A DNA stretch of 64,000 bases from Calamus simplicifolius (GCA_900491605.1 UESW01004076.1:503736-567735), one strand, 5' to 3'; numbered from the stretch's first letter, positions 1 to 11,942 are shown. Program-made: numbers and translations. Notes: generated by a model from the sequence alone, not told the origin.

Positions 1-948
1 ATTTGGATTTAAATAGATTCAGGATTAGCCAAATTTGATTTGGGCTAGGACCATGATCTATATTGGTTTAATCCAATAAATTCAAATTAGCTTAAAACCA
101 AAAATCCAAACCCCATGTGTGAAAAAGGTTTTCTCGCATGATAAGATAACTAAAATCTCATCTCATGAGAAATTAAATTCTCATGCAGAATTTAATTTAT
201 AACTTTTAGTCTTCTTCAAATGATTCCCATGTTCAAGAAAAATAAATTTTACTAAAAGGTGCCTCTTTGGAAGAGCACTCCACACAACTCTTCATGCATT
301 GATAAGTGTGTGAATTTAATATGTCTCTTTAGTTTTCACAAAAACAGCAGAATTCTAAATGTTAGAATTCAATAGGCTGGCTAATATGAAACTATAAATA
401 GGACATCCCTCACCAGATAACACAATACAAGATCAAAAGAGATCAAAAATTCTAAACAGTTAGAACCAAGTGTTATAGTTCTAAGAGTTAGAACAGAAAA
501 TTCTGGTATGATTTTAGTGTTAGCAAAAGCTTGGTGGATCTTGGAGGAAGATTCAAGTGGAAGAATTCAAGATCAGCAAAATTATTTTTCCGAGCTAGCA
601 CTCCCGGGAATCCGATCATTCGGGGGCTTCGCGTGGACAATACTAGAGGCCGGACGATTGAACGGCTGCAGAGCACAAAGGATTTACCTACTGTTCTTAA
701 GGTGAGTGATTTGATCCTTAGATCTTAAGGCAGGCTTCAAGATGAGTAGTATGACTTCTCATCTTGAAGATTAAGATATGATCTTAATTATTTAATTTAT
801 ATGCAATACTTAGATCAAAAGATCTTATAATATAAGGCAAAGATATGATCTTGATGCATGTTAGAAAGATTAATATGTAATCTTTAAATTTCGCATTGAT
901 AATTGTTATCAAATTTAAAATATGCCTCGGGGATTAACTCTCCCAACA
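1..948 (+). repeat. C1 5' LTR, right part
   Basis: The last 948 bases of the 5' LTR, ending in CCCAACA just before the primer-binding site. It aligns with 7619-8694 of the 3' LTR. It holds a TATA-like box, CTATAAATA, at 392-400. It has one copy of a 61-bp unit (about 260-320) that is present three times in the 3' LTR. Confidence 0.93.
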
Positions 949-950
949 AA

Positions 951-963
951 TGGTATCAGAGCA
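951..963 (+). other. C1 primer-binding site
   Basis: TGGTATCAGAGCA lies two bases after the LTR end. This matches the initiator-methionine tRNA primer site used by many plant LTR elements, where TGGTATCAGAGCC is typical. It fixes the plus-strand orientation and the 5' LTR boundary. Confidence 0.9.
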
Positions 964-2582
964 ATGGTTTCTTATTGATCTAATTTATTGCATGTAAATT
1001 ATTGTTCTTATTATTATGTAATTATGGCTAAAACTAATCGCAAGGCTATATGGTCACAGATGGATTGAAAATCCAAATTACCCATTCAATGAGGTATTCT
1101 GTGACATATTGTCGTGCTATTGTTTTATCATTGATGCTCAATCCAAAGATAATTTAAATTGAGCTTATGCATCAAAACATAGATTACACGCACTCTCAAA
1201 AGATGTTTTATATTTGATACATATTGATGTTGTATAAAAGCATGATATTTGCATGTTTAGTATAAAACATAGATATGATATATGATGGCATGATGTCTAT
1301 GTTATGAAACATACAAATATTATGAGAGTCTAATTTGAATGTCAAATGTTAATTCATAATCTCTTTAGATATGATCTAAATATAGGAATTATGAGTAGTA
1401 ACATAATACATGTGATGCTTGATTGAAATATATGACATGTAAACATGAAATATATTTAATCTTTTGGGTTAGCTAAATCGGGTCCATAAAGGGTTAGACC
1501 CTAAGGTTTAAATCAACTGGACTAAAAGAGTATTTGAACAAATCTAATTAGATTAGGTTAAGAATGCTCTAAATCAAACAATAGTTGTAGTTGATCATGT
1601 CCTTCTCTTTGATTAAACCAAATGGAAGTAGATTAGGCTCCGTGGTTGAGCATGAATCTCTTAGATGGTCAAATCAGAATTGGTTAACCATATGATGTCA
1701 AGGTGAGTTGGCAAGTTGCTCTAGGATCAACGATCGAATGGTTTTTAATTGGGAGCTACTCGTATTGATGCGTCTTTAACGAGTTAATGGCATATCCCTC
1801 CCATCGATCTCACTCACCTGGTCAATGTGGTGAACCATTTATGATTCAGATCATTTACCTGATTCGGGTTGACCCATGCCTGTAAGGAAATCAGTCTGAC
1901 TGATTTAGGTGCCACTTAACCTGACTTAATCTTGTTTCATTCTACCCATTTCATACATTTAGTGGGAGAACTTGATTAGTCAATTTGTCTTCAAATTATA
2001 AAATCCTCTAAAATTATTAGGTCCTTAAAATGAAATAGTTATATGATAACTAGATCATAGCCTCCCATTAAGGTGGGTGATAATGAGTCCGATGTCTTGA
2101 TAATCATTGGAGGCACTCCATGCCTGGTGCTTGTCAACCATCGGAATTATCATTCATTATATGATAAGTCAGCGTAACTATTAAATAGACAGTCAGGTGA
2201 GCCGAGCTTCACTCGGGCTTGGTTGTCTATTGATAGGTTACACTGATTATATCATTTAATGGTTGGACCTAACCAGAACTTTCAGTTGGAGGCACTCCAT
2301 GCCTGCTGAAGAGGTACATGGGGCAAAACTGAACACTAAGAATTGTTTTGGAAAACAATTGGTTTTGAACCTACTCTTAGATGCATATGGGTTGGCCAAG
2401 CTTCACTTGGGCCTGTATGTAGTCTATGTAGATCTTAGTGCCCGCTAAAGAATTAAGAATAATTCTTCGAATTGGGGTGTAGAGGCTGCCAATTTAAACA
2501 AAATAGTGGGAGAATCTTTAGACTAAAGTCCAAGTCTTTAGACTAAATCAATTTATATACTAATAAACTTTAGTTTTTCCTT
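964..2582 (+). other. C1 untranslated leader with internal duplication
   Basis: A 1.6-kb AT-rich leader between primer site and gag, without a supportable gene. An 18-base word, GGAGGCACTCCATGCCTG, occurs at 2109 and 2288, and a second related pair (GAGCTTCACTCGGGCTTG and AAGCTTCACTTGGGCCTG) follows each. This indicates an old imperfect duplication of about 180 bp. The region would be expected to hold RNA packaging and dimerisation signals, but none can be pinned down by eye. Confidence 0.6.
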
Positions 2583-3425
2583 ATGAAGAAAATGGCCACT
2601 AATTTATTATTAAGGTCCCTATTGGATAGTGACAAGTTGAATGGTTCAAATTTCAATAGCTGGTTTAGAAAACTTAAGATCGTCCTTGAGCATGAGAGGA
2701 TTCTATATATTCTTAATAATCCTGCACCAAAGATACCTGATGCAAACACACAAAGTTCTGAGAAAGACACTTATCAGAAGTGGCTCAATGATAGAACTAG
2801 CGTACGTTGCATCATGCTAGCAGTAATGAACGATGAATTCGGTCGCCGGTTCGAGAATGCTCAGCCAGAAGAAATCATTCAAGCGTTGAATGAATCTTTC
2901 GGCACACCTGACGACGTTGAAAGGCACAAGACTAGTTGTGCTATTTTTAATGCTCGAATCTCCTGTCACTGATCATGTAAGATAGAAGAACTGCTAAGCA
3001 AGCTCGGCTTTCCCCTACATGAGCAGTTGGGAAAAGATGCGATCCTGAATTCCTTGCCTCCATCCTTCCGACCTTTCCTTACTCATTTTTGAATGACAAA
3101 GCCTGCAGTCAACTACCACGGTTTGTTGGGGTTGTTACAGAACTTTGAGAAGGATAACCAGCTCTCTAAGGGTTTGGTTAATGTGGTTGAAGGATCTAAG
3201 GTAGGGCATCAACCCTTTGGGAAAGGGAAGAAGAAAAGAATAAGAAAAAGGTGCAACATGCTAGGACATCTATAAGGGGTCAGATGCAGAAGAAGAAAGT
3301 TGATAAAAGTCAAGCTGAATGCTTTCATTGCAAGATGCAAGGGCACTGGAAGAGGAACTGTCCTCTTTACATTGCCACACTTGATCCAAACAGGCCGAAG
3401 AAGAAAAAGGGGCAAGATGTTGCTC
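2583..3425 (+). pseudogene. gag: C1 gag (broken), copia type with CCHC zinc knuckle
   Basis: The reading frame opens at 2583 with a Gag N-terminal region of the copia UBN2 type; residues near LNGSNFNSW and YQKWLNDR are typical. It is interrupted by a stop at about 2970, resumes in another frame, meets a stop near 3091, shifts again near 3240, and then gives the nucleocapsid zinc knuckle CFHCKMQGHWKRNC at about 3320-3361. Gag would package the element RNA in cytoplasmic particles. With two stops and at least two frameshifts it cannot make a full protein. The start at 2583 is chosen because homology begins immediately after this ATG. Confidence 0.88.
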
Positions 3426-4800
3426 AACAAGGTATTTATATGATAACACCTTGTAATTTTTCTGTATATGATAATCAGACCTGGGTATTGGATACCGGGA
3501 GTCCTTTTAACATTTGCAATTCATTGCAGGGACTACAGGTCACTAAAAGATTTGAGGACAATGAAAGATTCCTTAATGTCGGCGATGGAAGATTAGTTCC
3601 AGTTCTGGCATTAGGAGTTCTTGAAATAGTTTTCAATAGAAATGTCATTATACTAAATGATTGTCATTTTTGCCCAACGTTCTTGTTGAACGTAATTTCT
3701 GTAGGCCTTCTGGCCAAAAGTCATTATGAAATTTCAATAAAGGATGTTACTTTGAATATCATTATGAATGGAGTCACTGTAATGACTGGGCATTTATCTA
3801 ATGGCATTTATATATTATCACAGCCTGTGAATGTAGTGTACAAATCAAGTAAGCGCCCTAGAACAACTGATGTCACAGACATTTATCTTTGGCACCATCG
3901 GCTGGGTCATATCAATAAGAACAGATTAAATAGGTTAACTCAGGAGGGCATCCTTCGAGTTGATGATTGTGAATCATTAACTACCTGTGAATCCTGTCTT
4001 CTTGGTAAAATGACCAAGTCATCTTTTACTGGAAAAGGTGAAAGAGCTAAAGAGCTATTAAGTCTAGTACATACTGATGTATGTGGACCAATGAGCACTT
4101 GTGCCAAAGGTGGATATTACTACTTCATTACTTTTACAGACGACCTTTCTAGGTTCGGTTATGTCTATCTTATGCGACATAAATCTGAATCGTTTGAAAT
4201 GTTCAAACAATATCATAAAGAAGTAGAAAAACAAACAAGAAAATGTATTAAGATCCTTCGATCAGATCGAGGAGGCGAATACCTTTCCAATGACTTTGTG
4301 ACATATTTAAGGGAGAATGGGATTCTCTCCCAATGGACTCCTCCAGGAACACCACACATAACGGTGTGTCGAAAGGAGGAATCGAACTCTGTTAGACATG
4401 GTTCGGTCCATGATGGGTTTTGCAAGCTTGCCAATATCCTTTTGGGATATGCATTAGAATCAGCTTGTCATATTCTCAATAAGGTTCCAAGTAAGTCTGT
4501 TTCAAAAACTCCACATGAGATGTGGTATGGACATAAACCGGTAATCACCTATCTGAGAGTCTGGGGGTGTCCAGCTTATGTGAAACGTGCAAAATCAGAC
4601 AAACTTGAACCCAAATCTGACAAATGTTTTTTTTTATCGGCTATCCGAAAGAAACCAAAGGATATTACTTCTACAATACTGAAGAACAAAAGTTGTTCAT
4701 TAGTAATAGAGCAGTTTTTCTTGAAAAGGAGTTCCTTAGTGAAGGAACAAATAGCTCTAATGTTGAACTTGAGGAAGTTCATCAAGTAGAAGGAACAACA
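3426..4800 (+). pseudogene. pol: C1 protease and integrase (broken)
   Basis: The aspartic protease active site is visible as WVLDTGS at about 3483-3503. Then come a GAG-pre-integrase segment with WHHRLGH, the HHCC zinc-binding region ending CESCLLGK, and the integrase core: first Asp in HTDVCGP (about 4070) and second Asp in LRSDRGGEY (about 4257). From about 4369 to 4448 the frame is shifted and then restored, so the third catalytic residue region is read wrongly. A further shift in a run of T at about 4626 separates integrase from the rest of pol. The order protease-integrase-reverse transcriptase is diagnostic of Ty1/copia. Confidence 0.9.
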
Positions 4801-6534
4801 CAAACCAGTGAACCCTTAGAATCTGAGTTGATTAGATCAAACTCAAAACCCATTTTAGATGCACCATTAAGGCGATCTGGTAGAGTACCACATCAACCGG
4901 ACAGATACTTAGGTTTCTTGGTCCAGAACGATGATCCTGTTGAACTCGATGAGAACAACGAGGATCCGATCACCTATATGGATGCTATGCAAAGGACTGA
5001 CTCTAATAAATGGCTTGATGCCATGAAATCCAAACTTGATTCCATGAAGGACAATAATGTATGGACATTAGTTGACCACCCGAAGGGATAAAACCCATAG
5101 GGTGTAAGTGGGTTTTCAAGAGGAAAAGAGGCGCAGACGGAAAGGTTGAGACCTATAAAGCACGTCTGGTTGCCAAGGGGTATCGTCAACGTTATGGTAT
5201 TGACTATGACGAAACATTTTCTCCTGTGGCAATGCTGAAATCTATTCGGATTATGCTAGCTATAGCAGCACACTTAGATTATGAGATTTGGCAAATGGAT
5301 GTTAAAACCGCTTTTCTAAATGGTGATTTAGAAGAACAGGTGTATATGATACAGCCTGAAGGTTTTATATCTAAAGACGAGTCTAAAGTGTGCAGGCTAC
5401 AGAAGTCTATTTATGGACTTAAGCAAGCATTTAGGAGTTGGAACATACGATTTGATAAAGTGATCAAATCTTATGGCTTTATTAAGAATAAAGAAGAACC
5501 TTGCATTTATAAATGGGCTAACGGTTCCGTTATTGTATTTCTTGTATTATATGTGGATGACATTCTCTTAATCGGGAATGATGTCCCTGCATTACAAGGA
5601 ATAAAGACATGGTTATCATCACAATTCTCCATGAAAGATCTGGGAGAAGCATCATACATCCTAGGGATGAAGATCTATAGAGATAGATCTAAGAGGATGC
5701 TTGGTTTATCCCAATCTACGTACATTGACACAGTGCTAAAGAGGTTTAGCATGGAGAATTCCAAGAAAGGCTATCTTCCGATAGGCCATGGAATTTATCT
5801 TTCTAAGAAGGATTGTCCGACAACTCCTAATGAAAGAGAACGTATGAGTCGAATTCCATATGCTTCGGCAGTAGGATCGATTATGTATACCATGACATAT
5901 ACAAGACCAGATGTGGCATACTCACTAGGAGTAGTGAGTAGATACCAATCTGATCCAGGAGAAAAACACTGGCAAGTTGTTAAGACAATCCTTAAGTATT
6001 TGAGAAATACTAAGGACCAGTGGTTAGTCTATGGAGAGTCTGATTTGAAACTTGTTGGATATACTGATTCCAGTTTCCAATCAGATCATGATGATAGCAA
6101 AAGTGTATCGGGTTTTGTGTTTATCCTAAATGGTGGAGGTGTTTGCTAGAAAAGTTCCAAGCAACATACAGTGGCAGATTCGGTGTGCAAGGCAGAGTAC
6201 ATCGCTGCATCAGATGCTGCGAAAGAAGCTGTGTGGCTGTGAAAGTTTATCTCCGAGCTAGAGTGGCACCTTCCATAGATGGACCAGTCCTGTTGTACAG
6301 TGACAGTACTGGTGCCATAGCTCAAGCAAAGGAACACGAGCACATCAGCGCACCAAGCACATACTACATCGGTTTTATCTTATACGAGAGATTGTAGACC
6401 GAGGTGACATAAATCTTTAGAAGATTGATGGAAAGGAAAACCTAGGTGACCCATTTACTAAAGCACTCAGCATCAAGGAGTTTGATGACTATAAATTGAA
6501 GATGGGTATTAGATACTGTAATGAGTGGCTTTAG
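4801..6534 (+). pseudogene. pol: C1 reverse transcriptase and RNase H (broken)
   Basis: The reverse transcriptase begins around MDAMQRTDS (4978). A one-base shift at about 5090 gives a false stop. The main block from 5226 shows QMDVKTAFLNG, the catalytic YVDD (5550-5561) and YGLKQ. RNase H starts near GYTDSSFQSD (6058). A TGG-to-TAG change at about 6147 stops it inside RNase H, and homologous sequence then continues in more than one frame to about 6534, ending just before the purine tract. It would copy the genomic RNA into DNA; this copy is inactive. Confidence 0.9.
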
Positions 6535-6537
6535 GCT

Positions 6538-6548
6538 AAGTGGGAGTT
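6538..6548 (+). other. C1 polypurine tract
   Basis: AAGTGGGAGTT abuts the TGTTGGG start of the 3' LTR. This is the expected plus-strand priming site of an LTR element in this orientation. Confidence 0.75.
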
Positions 6549-8694
6549 TGTTGGGAATTGTATCCTAAAGCCAATCATTTGATGATTGTGCTGATGTAAA
6601 TTGTATATAAATTGATATATTAATAAAAGTTATTTGGCAGTTTATTCATTACAAGAACATCTTCTTAAAACTCCTAATAGTAATGAAGCCCTCAGGATCT
6701 TCCTTCACGATAAAGGAGGATTTATCTTTGAAGGTCCTTAAAAGAGTTCGCGACCAAATGATATACTATGACAGGGCCATAGTACTATCAATTATAGGAC
6801 GTTGTATATCATATTTGTTGGTTGTCCTCTTAACCAAAGGAGTGTAGAGACACTGGTATGACATACAGGTGAAAGTGTAGGAGTACATTTCACCGAACGT
6901 GACTCATTTCCGGATACTCTACTGTCAAGAGTTAATCTGAGAAGATATAGGTATAAGTATCCTTCAGACCTGAAGATCACAACCAGTGGCTTACAAGAAA
7001 CTCATTGTACTTAGGTGCCGGACCACCTGGATTTCTAATCCAGCTACGAAAGGTTACTGGGTGCAGTCAAGTACTTGTGGTAGTCAGTTGTGGATCAAGA
7101 TAAAATTTGACCTATCCCGTTAAAAGGAGAAATGCTTGTGTTTCAATTTAGCAAGACCTTGGCCAAGGCACTTCATGTGAAAGTCACATGATCACTAAAA
7201 TTGAAATCACTTTATGGATTTGCTGTTTAGAGTTGATAGGCTCTTAAGCCATCCTTAGCATTTGTGGTCAAGAGGATGAATTATACGGTAACTGTTTCTT
7301 AGGGTTCTTGGAGTTTGCTCGGCAACTCTTCGACCTATCCGGACGTCGGGTTCCATTGCTAGATGGGCACATCGATTAGTATAGAAAATTATTTCTATGC
7401 TACCGGCTTAGGTTCGAACCTAGAGAGTCACACGCATAGAAGTTTCCTAGGATGATCTATTTGCTGATCAACGATTGAGAATCGTATATGATTTAATTAA
7501 TCAATTTGATTGATTGAATTATCTCAATTGGATTAAGTACAAGTGAATAAGATTCAATTTGGTTTAAGTCTACTAGAAGGACTAATCAATTTCAAATATT
7601 GATTTGAAATTAGATTTGATTTGGATTTAAATAGATTCAGGATTAGCCAAATTTGATTTGGGCTAGGACCATGATCTATATTGGTTTAATCCAATAAATT
7701 CAAATTAGCTTAAAACCAAAAATCCAAACCCCATGTGTGAAAAGGTTTTCTCGCATGATGAGATAACTAAAATCTCATCTCATGAGAAATTAAATTCTCA
7801 TGCAGAATTTAATTTATAACTTTTAGTCTTCTTTAAATGATTCCCAAATTCAAGAAAAATAAATTTTGCTAAAAGGTGCCTCTTTGGAAGAGCACTCCAC
7901 ACAACTCTTCGTGCGTTGATAAGTGTGTGAATTAATGTGCCTCTTTGGAAAAACACTCCACACAACTCTCCGTGCATTGATAAGCGTGTAAATTAATATG
8001 CCTCTTTGGAAGAGCACTCCACACAACTCTTCATGCATTGATAAGTGTGTGAATTTAATATGTCTCTTTGGTTTTCACAAAAACAGCGGAATTCTAAATG
8101 TTAGAATTCAATAGGCTGGCTAATATGAAACTATAAATAGAGGACATCCCTTACCAGACAACACAACACAAGATCAAAAGAGATCAAAAATTCTAAACAG
8201 TTAGAACCAAGTGTTGCAGTTCTAAGAGTTAGAACAGAAATTCTGGTGTGATTTTAGTGTTAGCAAAAGCTTGGTGGATCTTGAAGGAAGATTCAAGTGG
8301 AGGAATTCAAGATCAGCAAAATTATTTTTCGCAAGCTAGCACTCCCAGGAATCGATCATTCGGGGGCTTCGTGTGGACAATACTAGAGGCCGGACGATTG
8401 AACGGCTGCAGAGCACAAAGGATTTACCTACTGTTCTTAAGGTGAGTGATTTGATCCTTAGATCTTAAGGCAGGCTTCAAGATGAGTAGTATGACTTCTC
8501 ATCTTGAAGATTAAGATATGATCTTAATTATTTAATTTATATGCAATACTTAGATCAAACGATCTTATAATATAAGGCAAAGATATGATCTTGATGCATG
8601 TTAGAAAGATTAATATGTAATCTTTAAATTTCCGCATTGATAATTGTTATCAAATTTTAAAATATGCATGCCTTGGGGATTAACTCTCCCAACA
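6549..8694 (+). repeat. C1 3' LTR (2146 bp)
   Basis: Starts TGTTGGG and ends CCCAACA, a perfect terminal inverted repeat. The 7619-8694 part matches 1-948 with scattered differences and extra 61-bp units. A TATA-like box CTATAAATA is at 8131-8139. The long open frame at 7850-8038 on the minus strand is only the translated tandem repeat. Confidence 0.95.
7877..8059 (+). repeat. Three 61-bp tandem units in C1 3' LTR
   Basis: Units start at 7877, 7938 and 7999 with TGCCTCTTTGGAA and end near GTGTGTGAATT. The 5' LTR holds a single unit at about 260-320, so the two LTRs of one element differ by two whole units. Confidence 0.9.
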
Positions 8695-8700
8695 GCATCG

Positions 8701-8765
8701 TCATCCATGACCAATCGGGGGCGATAGGACCTCCGTCCACCTCCGGTCCTCCTATTAGGGCAGTC
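8701..8765 (+). pseudogene. Stub of T1 antisense gene, exon 1
   Basis: These bases resemble 20566-20632 of T2: both contain ACCTCCGTC, then ACCTC, then a TTAGGGC block. In T2 that lies inside the first exon of the antisense gene. Here it is cut on the left by the C1 insertion and on the right by a deletion that joins it to spacer matching about 23281 in T2. No product is possible. Confidence 0.65.
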
Positions 8766-9189
8766 CCCGGAATGTAGGCCGGCCATGTGGAAGGTTACTC
8801 AAGAGGCCTCATGATGCTGTAGACTATTCGAGAGAAGACTCATTTGCATATGAATCTTCTAAAGGCTTGGAAAGAACCACGGGCGACTTGACGCCAAGAT
8901 TAATTTCAGAGGCGTTGGGACTGACCAAACATGGTCGAGGCTAACTCAGTCGACACGAGGGCGCCAAGGACGAGCGGGGCCGACCAAGGGAGGCTTACAC
9001 CGACTCGGCCAGTGTTGGAGCTGTCTGGGTCGGTCAGGGTCGACCGGGAAAGGCTGTGGCTGAGCCGACCAACCCGGAGTCCATGAGGGCCATGCGGAGC
9101 CTTCTGAAGCTATCTCCATGGTCTGGGTTCCATGTGAAGGGCGACCTGAATGCATATGGAGCTATTAGGGGAAACACCGCCGTGCCGGG
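8766..9189. other. T1 spacer between antisense-gene stub and tandem repeat
   Basis: The stretch from about 8780 resembles T2 23281-23400: GTGGAAGGTT, AAGAGGC and AGACT blocks appear in the same order. The right part (about 8900-9060) carries units like the LTR minisatellite (GGGCCGACCAAGG). No gene is seen. Confidence 0.55.
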
Positions 9190-10640
9190 GTCGAGAGTTG
9201 TCCTGTTAGCTATGGTGCCGGTGATCCTTTTAAACCACCTTAGGGGTTTGTGTGCCGCCTGAGGGGCGACTCGATCGGGTACGGAGCTATTAGGGTCTTA
9301 ACCGACTCGGGGGCACCACCGTGCCGAGGCCGAGTGGTGTCCTATTAGCCGCGATGCCGATGAGCTCCTTTTAGACCACCTCAAGGGTTTGTATGCCACC
9401 TAAGGGGCAACTCGATCGGGTACGGAGCTGTTAGAGTCTTAACCGACTCGGGGGCACCACCGTGCCAGGGCCGAGTGGTGTCCCGTTAGCCGCGATGCCG
9501 ATGAGCTCCTTTTGAACCACCTTAGGGGTTTGTGTGCCGCCTGAGGGGTGACTCGACTGAGTACGAAGCTGTTAGGGTCTTAACCGACTCGGGGGCACCG
9601 CCGTGCCGAGGCCGAGTGGTGTCCCATTAGCTGCGATGTCGGTGAGCTCATTTTAAACCATCTCAGGGGTTTGTGTGCTGCCTGAGGTATGACTCAATCG
9701 GGTACAGAGCTGTTAGGGTCTTAACCGACTTGGGGGCACCGCCGTGCCGGGGCCGAGTGGTGTCCCGTTAGCTGCAATGCCGGTGAGCTCCTTTTGAACC
9801 ACCTCAGGGGTTTGTGTGCCTCCTGAGGGGCGACTCGACTGGGTATGGAGCTGTTAGGGTCTTAACCAACTCGCGGGCACCGTCGTGCCAGGGTCGAGTG
9901 GTGTCCCGTTAGCCGTGATGCCGATGAGCTCCTTTTAGACCACCTCAGGGGTTTGTGTGCCGCCTGAGGGGCGACTCGATCGGGTACGGAGCTGTTAGGG
10001 TCTTAATCGACTCGGGTGCACCGCCGTGCCGGGACCGAGTGGTGTCCCCTTAGCCGCGATGTCGATGAGCTCCTTTTGAACCACCTCAGGGGTTTGTGTG
10101 CCGCCTGAGGGGCGACTCGATCGGGTATGGAGCTATTAGGGTCTTAACTGACTCGGAGGCACCTCCGTGCTGGGGCCGAGGGTGTCTCATTAGCCGCAAT
10201 ACCGGCGAGCTCTTTTGAACCACCTCAGGGGTTTGTGCGCCACCTGAGGGGCTAATCGACTGGGTACGGAGCTGTTAGGGTCTTAACCGACTCGAGGGCA
10301 CCGCCGTACTAGGGCCGAGTGGTGTCCGTTAGCCGCGATGCTGGTGAGCTCCTTTTAGACCACCTCAGGGGTTTGTGTGCTGCCTGAGGGGTGACTCGAC
10401 CGGGTACAAAGCTATTAGAGTCTTAACCGACTTGGGGGCACTGCCGTGCCGGACCGAGTGGTGTCCCGTTAGATGCGATACCGGTGAGCTCGTTTTGAAC
10501 CTCCTCAGCGGTTTGTGTGTCGCCTGAGGGGCGACTCGACTGGATACGGAGCTGTTAGGGTCTTAGCCGACTCGGGGGCACCACCGTGCTAGGGCCAAGT
10601 GGTGTCCCATTAGCCGTGATGCCGGTGAGCTCCTTTTAAG
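9190..10640 (-). repeat. Tandem repeat, about 10-11 units of 140-141 bp, in T1
   Basis: The phrase GTGGTGTCCCGTTAGCCGCG or a close variant recurs near 9336, 9475, 9617, 9757, 9898, 10040, 10180, 10320, 10460 and 10600. Each unit also holds CCACCTCAGGGGTTTGTGTG and TTAACCGACTCGGGGGCACC. It lies 3' of pol, as in T2 (23404-24770), so it is a built-in part of this family and not a random satellite. Confidence 0.93.
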
Positions 10641-10726
10641 AGACCTGGTTTTTGGGTGCGAGGGAGAGTAGGCTGCGGCGTCAGAAGGGACCTCCTTTAT
10701 TGCCCATGCCCCAGGGGAATACACTA

Positions 10727-11942
10727 TTAATAATATTGGCGGAGGTTATCCGCATTCCAGGTACGTGGAATGGGTTGTCCGTTGAGTTCTTCAAGCTTGT
10801 ATGCCCCCCGGTGGAGTGTCTCGGCAACACGATAAGGGCCCTCCCAGTTGGGGGATAGCTTGCCTCCCTCTGTAGGCTTAGAAACCTCAGCTTTTTCAAA
10901 ACCAAGTCTCCACAGCGAAAAACCTTGAGACGAACTCGAGCATTGTAGTACTTGACCGCTCACTGACGAAAGGTGCCATGCGCAGCCTCGCCCGATCATG
11001 CGCCTTATCGATGAAGTCCAGACTAGCCCGAATCAGCGTGGAGTTGTTTTCGTCGTTGAAGGACTCCACACATGGACTGGGTAGTTCGATCTTGACGGGA
11101 ATGACGGCCTCGGATCCGAAGGCAAGACTATAGAGAGTCTCGCCCGTCGGGGCTCTGGGGGTCGTGTGGTAAGCCCATATCACACTGGGGAGCTCTTCCA
11201 CCCACCGACCTTTGGATCCATCTAGCCGAGTTCTGAGTCCTCTGAGGATAGTGTGGTTCATGACCTTGGCCTCTCCGTTGGTTTGGGGGTGGCCGACAGA
11301 AGTGAATCTATGATGAATGCCTAGTTCGTCACAGAAGGCTTTAAATGCTTCATTGTTGAATTGGCGACCGTTGTCCGTGACGAGGGTGTGAGGCAGGCCA
11401 AATCGGCATATGATCGATTTCCAAAAGAAAGCCTTGACCTTTCTTTCCGTGATCTTGGCCAGTGCCTCGACCTTGACCCATTTGGTGAAGTAGTCGATGG
11501 CGACTAGTAAGAATCTCCGTTGCCCTGAAGCTGGGGGGAATGGCCCGAGGATGTCCATCCCACATTGAGCGAAACGCCATGGGGCTGAGAGTAGGCTCAG
11601 CGGGGTAGATAGTTGATGTTGAATGTGTGCGTGGCGTTGACACCCATCACATTTTGAACTAATTTAGCCATGTCCTCCCTCATAGTGAGCCAAAGTATCC
11701 TGACGGAGAGCCTTTTGGGCTAAGGATCTGCCCCCCAGATGATTTCCACATATGCCCTCGTGGATTTCTCTGAGGATGTAGTCGGTGTCGGCGGTCCTAC
11801 ACACTTGAGCAGGGGTAGGAGAACGACCTTCTGTATAGACGCCCGTTGAGGAGGATGAATTTGGAGGCCCTCCACTTGAGCAGCCTGGCTTCATTGCGGT
11901 CATCAGGGAGTGTGCCATCAGTGAGATAGCGAACGTAGGCAT
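10727..11942 (-). pseudogene. pol: T1 integrase (broken)
   Basis: Reading leftward from about 11942, the zinc-binding region is present but frameshifted near 11660. The core from 11558 is open and keeps all three acidic catalytic positions: Asp in VAIDYFTKW, Asp in VTDNGRQF and Glu in QTNGEAKV. WVEELPSVIWAYHTTPRAPT follows. A one-base shift near 10995 moves the C-terminal part into another frame (LSPNWEGPYRV), which ends with TAA at 10727. Integrase would join the DNA copy to the host genome. The catalytic core is unbroken but the full protein is not. Confidence 0.88.

Larger units (their letters stand above)
1..8694 (+). mobile_element. Ty1/copia LTR retrotransposon C1 (5' end outside window)
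   Basis: A plus-strand copia element. Position 1 onward matches 7619 onward, so the window opens inside the 5' LTR; the full 3' LTR is 6549-8694 and runs from TGTTGGG to CCCAACA. A primer-binding site follows the 5' LTR at 951, then a 1.6-kb leader, gag, protease, integrase, reverse transcriptase and RNase H in copia order, and a purine tract before the 3' LTR. Many frameshifts and stops show it is dead. The five bases after the 3' LTR are GCATC; the matching target copy would lie left of the window. Sequence right of 8694 matches the antisense gene of the Tat-type element at 20447, so C1 is nested in T1. The clade is unresolved; the long LTR and TGTTGGGAATTG start suggest an Angela-like group, which I have not tested. 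Confidence 0.93.

Noticed and set aside
2263..2448. Small plus frame in C1 leader
   Set aside because: No related protein, falls in the duplicated leader and overlaps a repeat pair.
7408..7425. tRNA-like GGTTCGAACC word
   Set aside because: A palindrome inside C1's LTR; no cloverleaf arms or A box at the right distance.
9190..10640. CRISPR-like array
   Set aside because: Units are 140 bp with no unique spacers between short repeats, and the sequence is eukaryotic; it is an ordinary tandem repeat.
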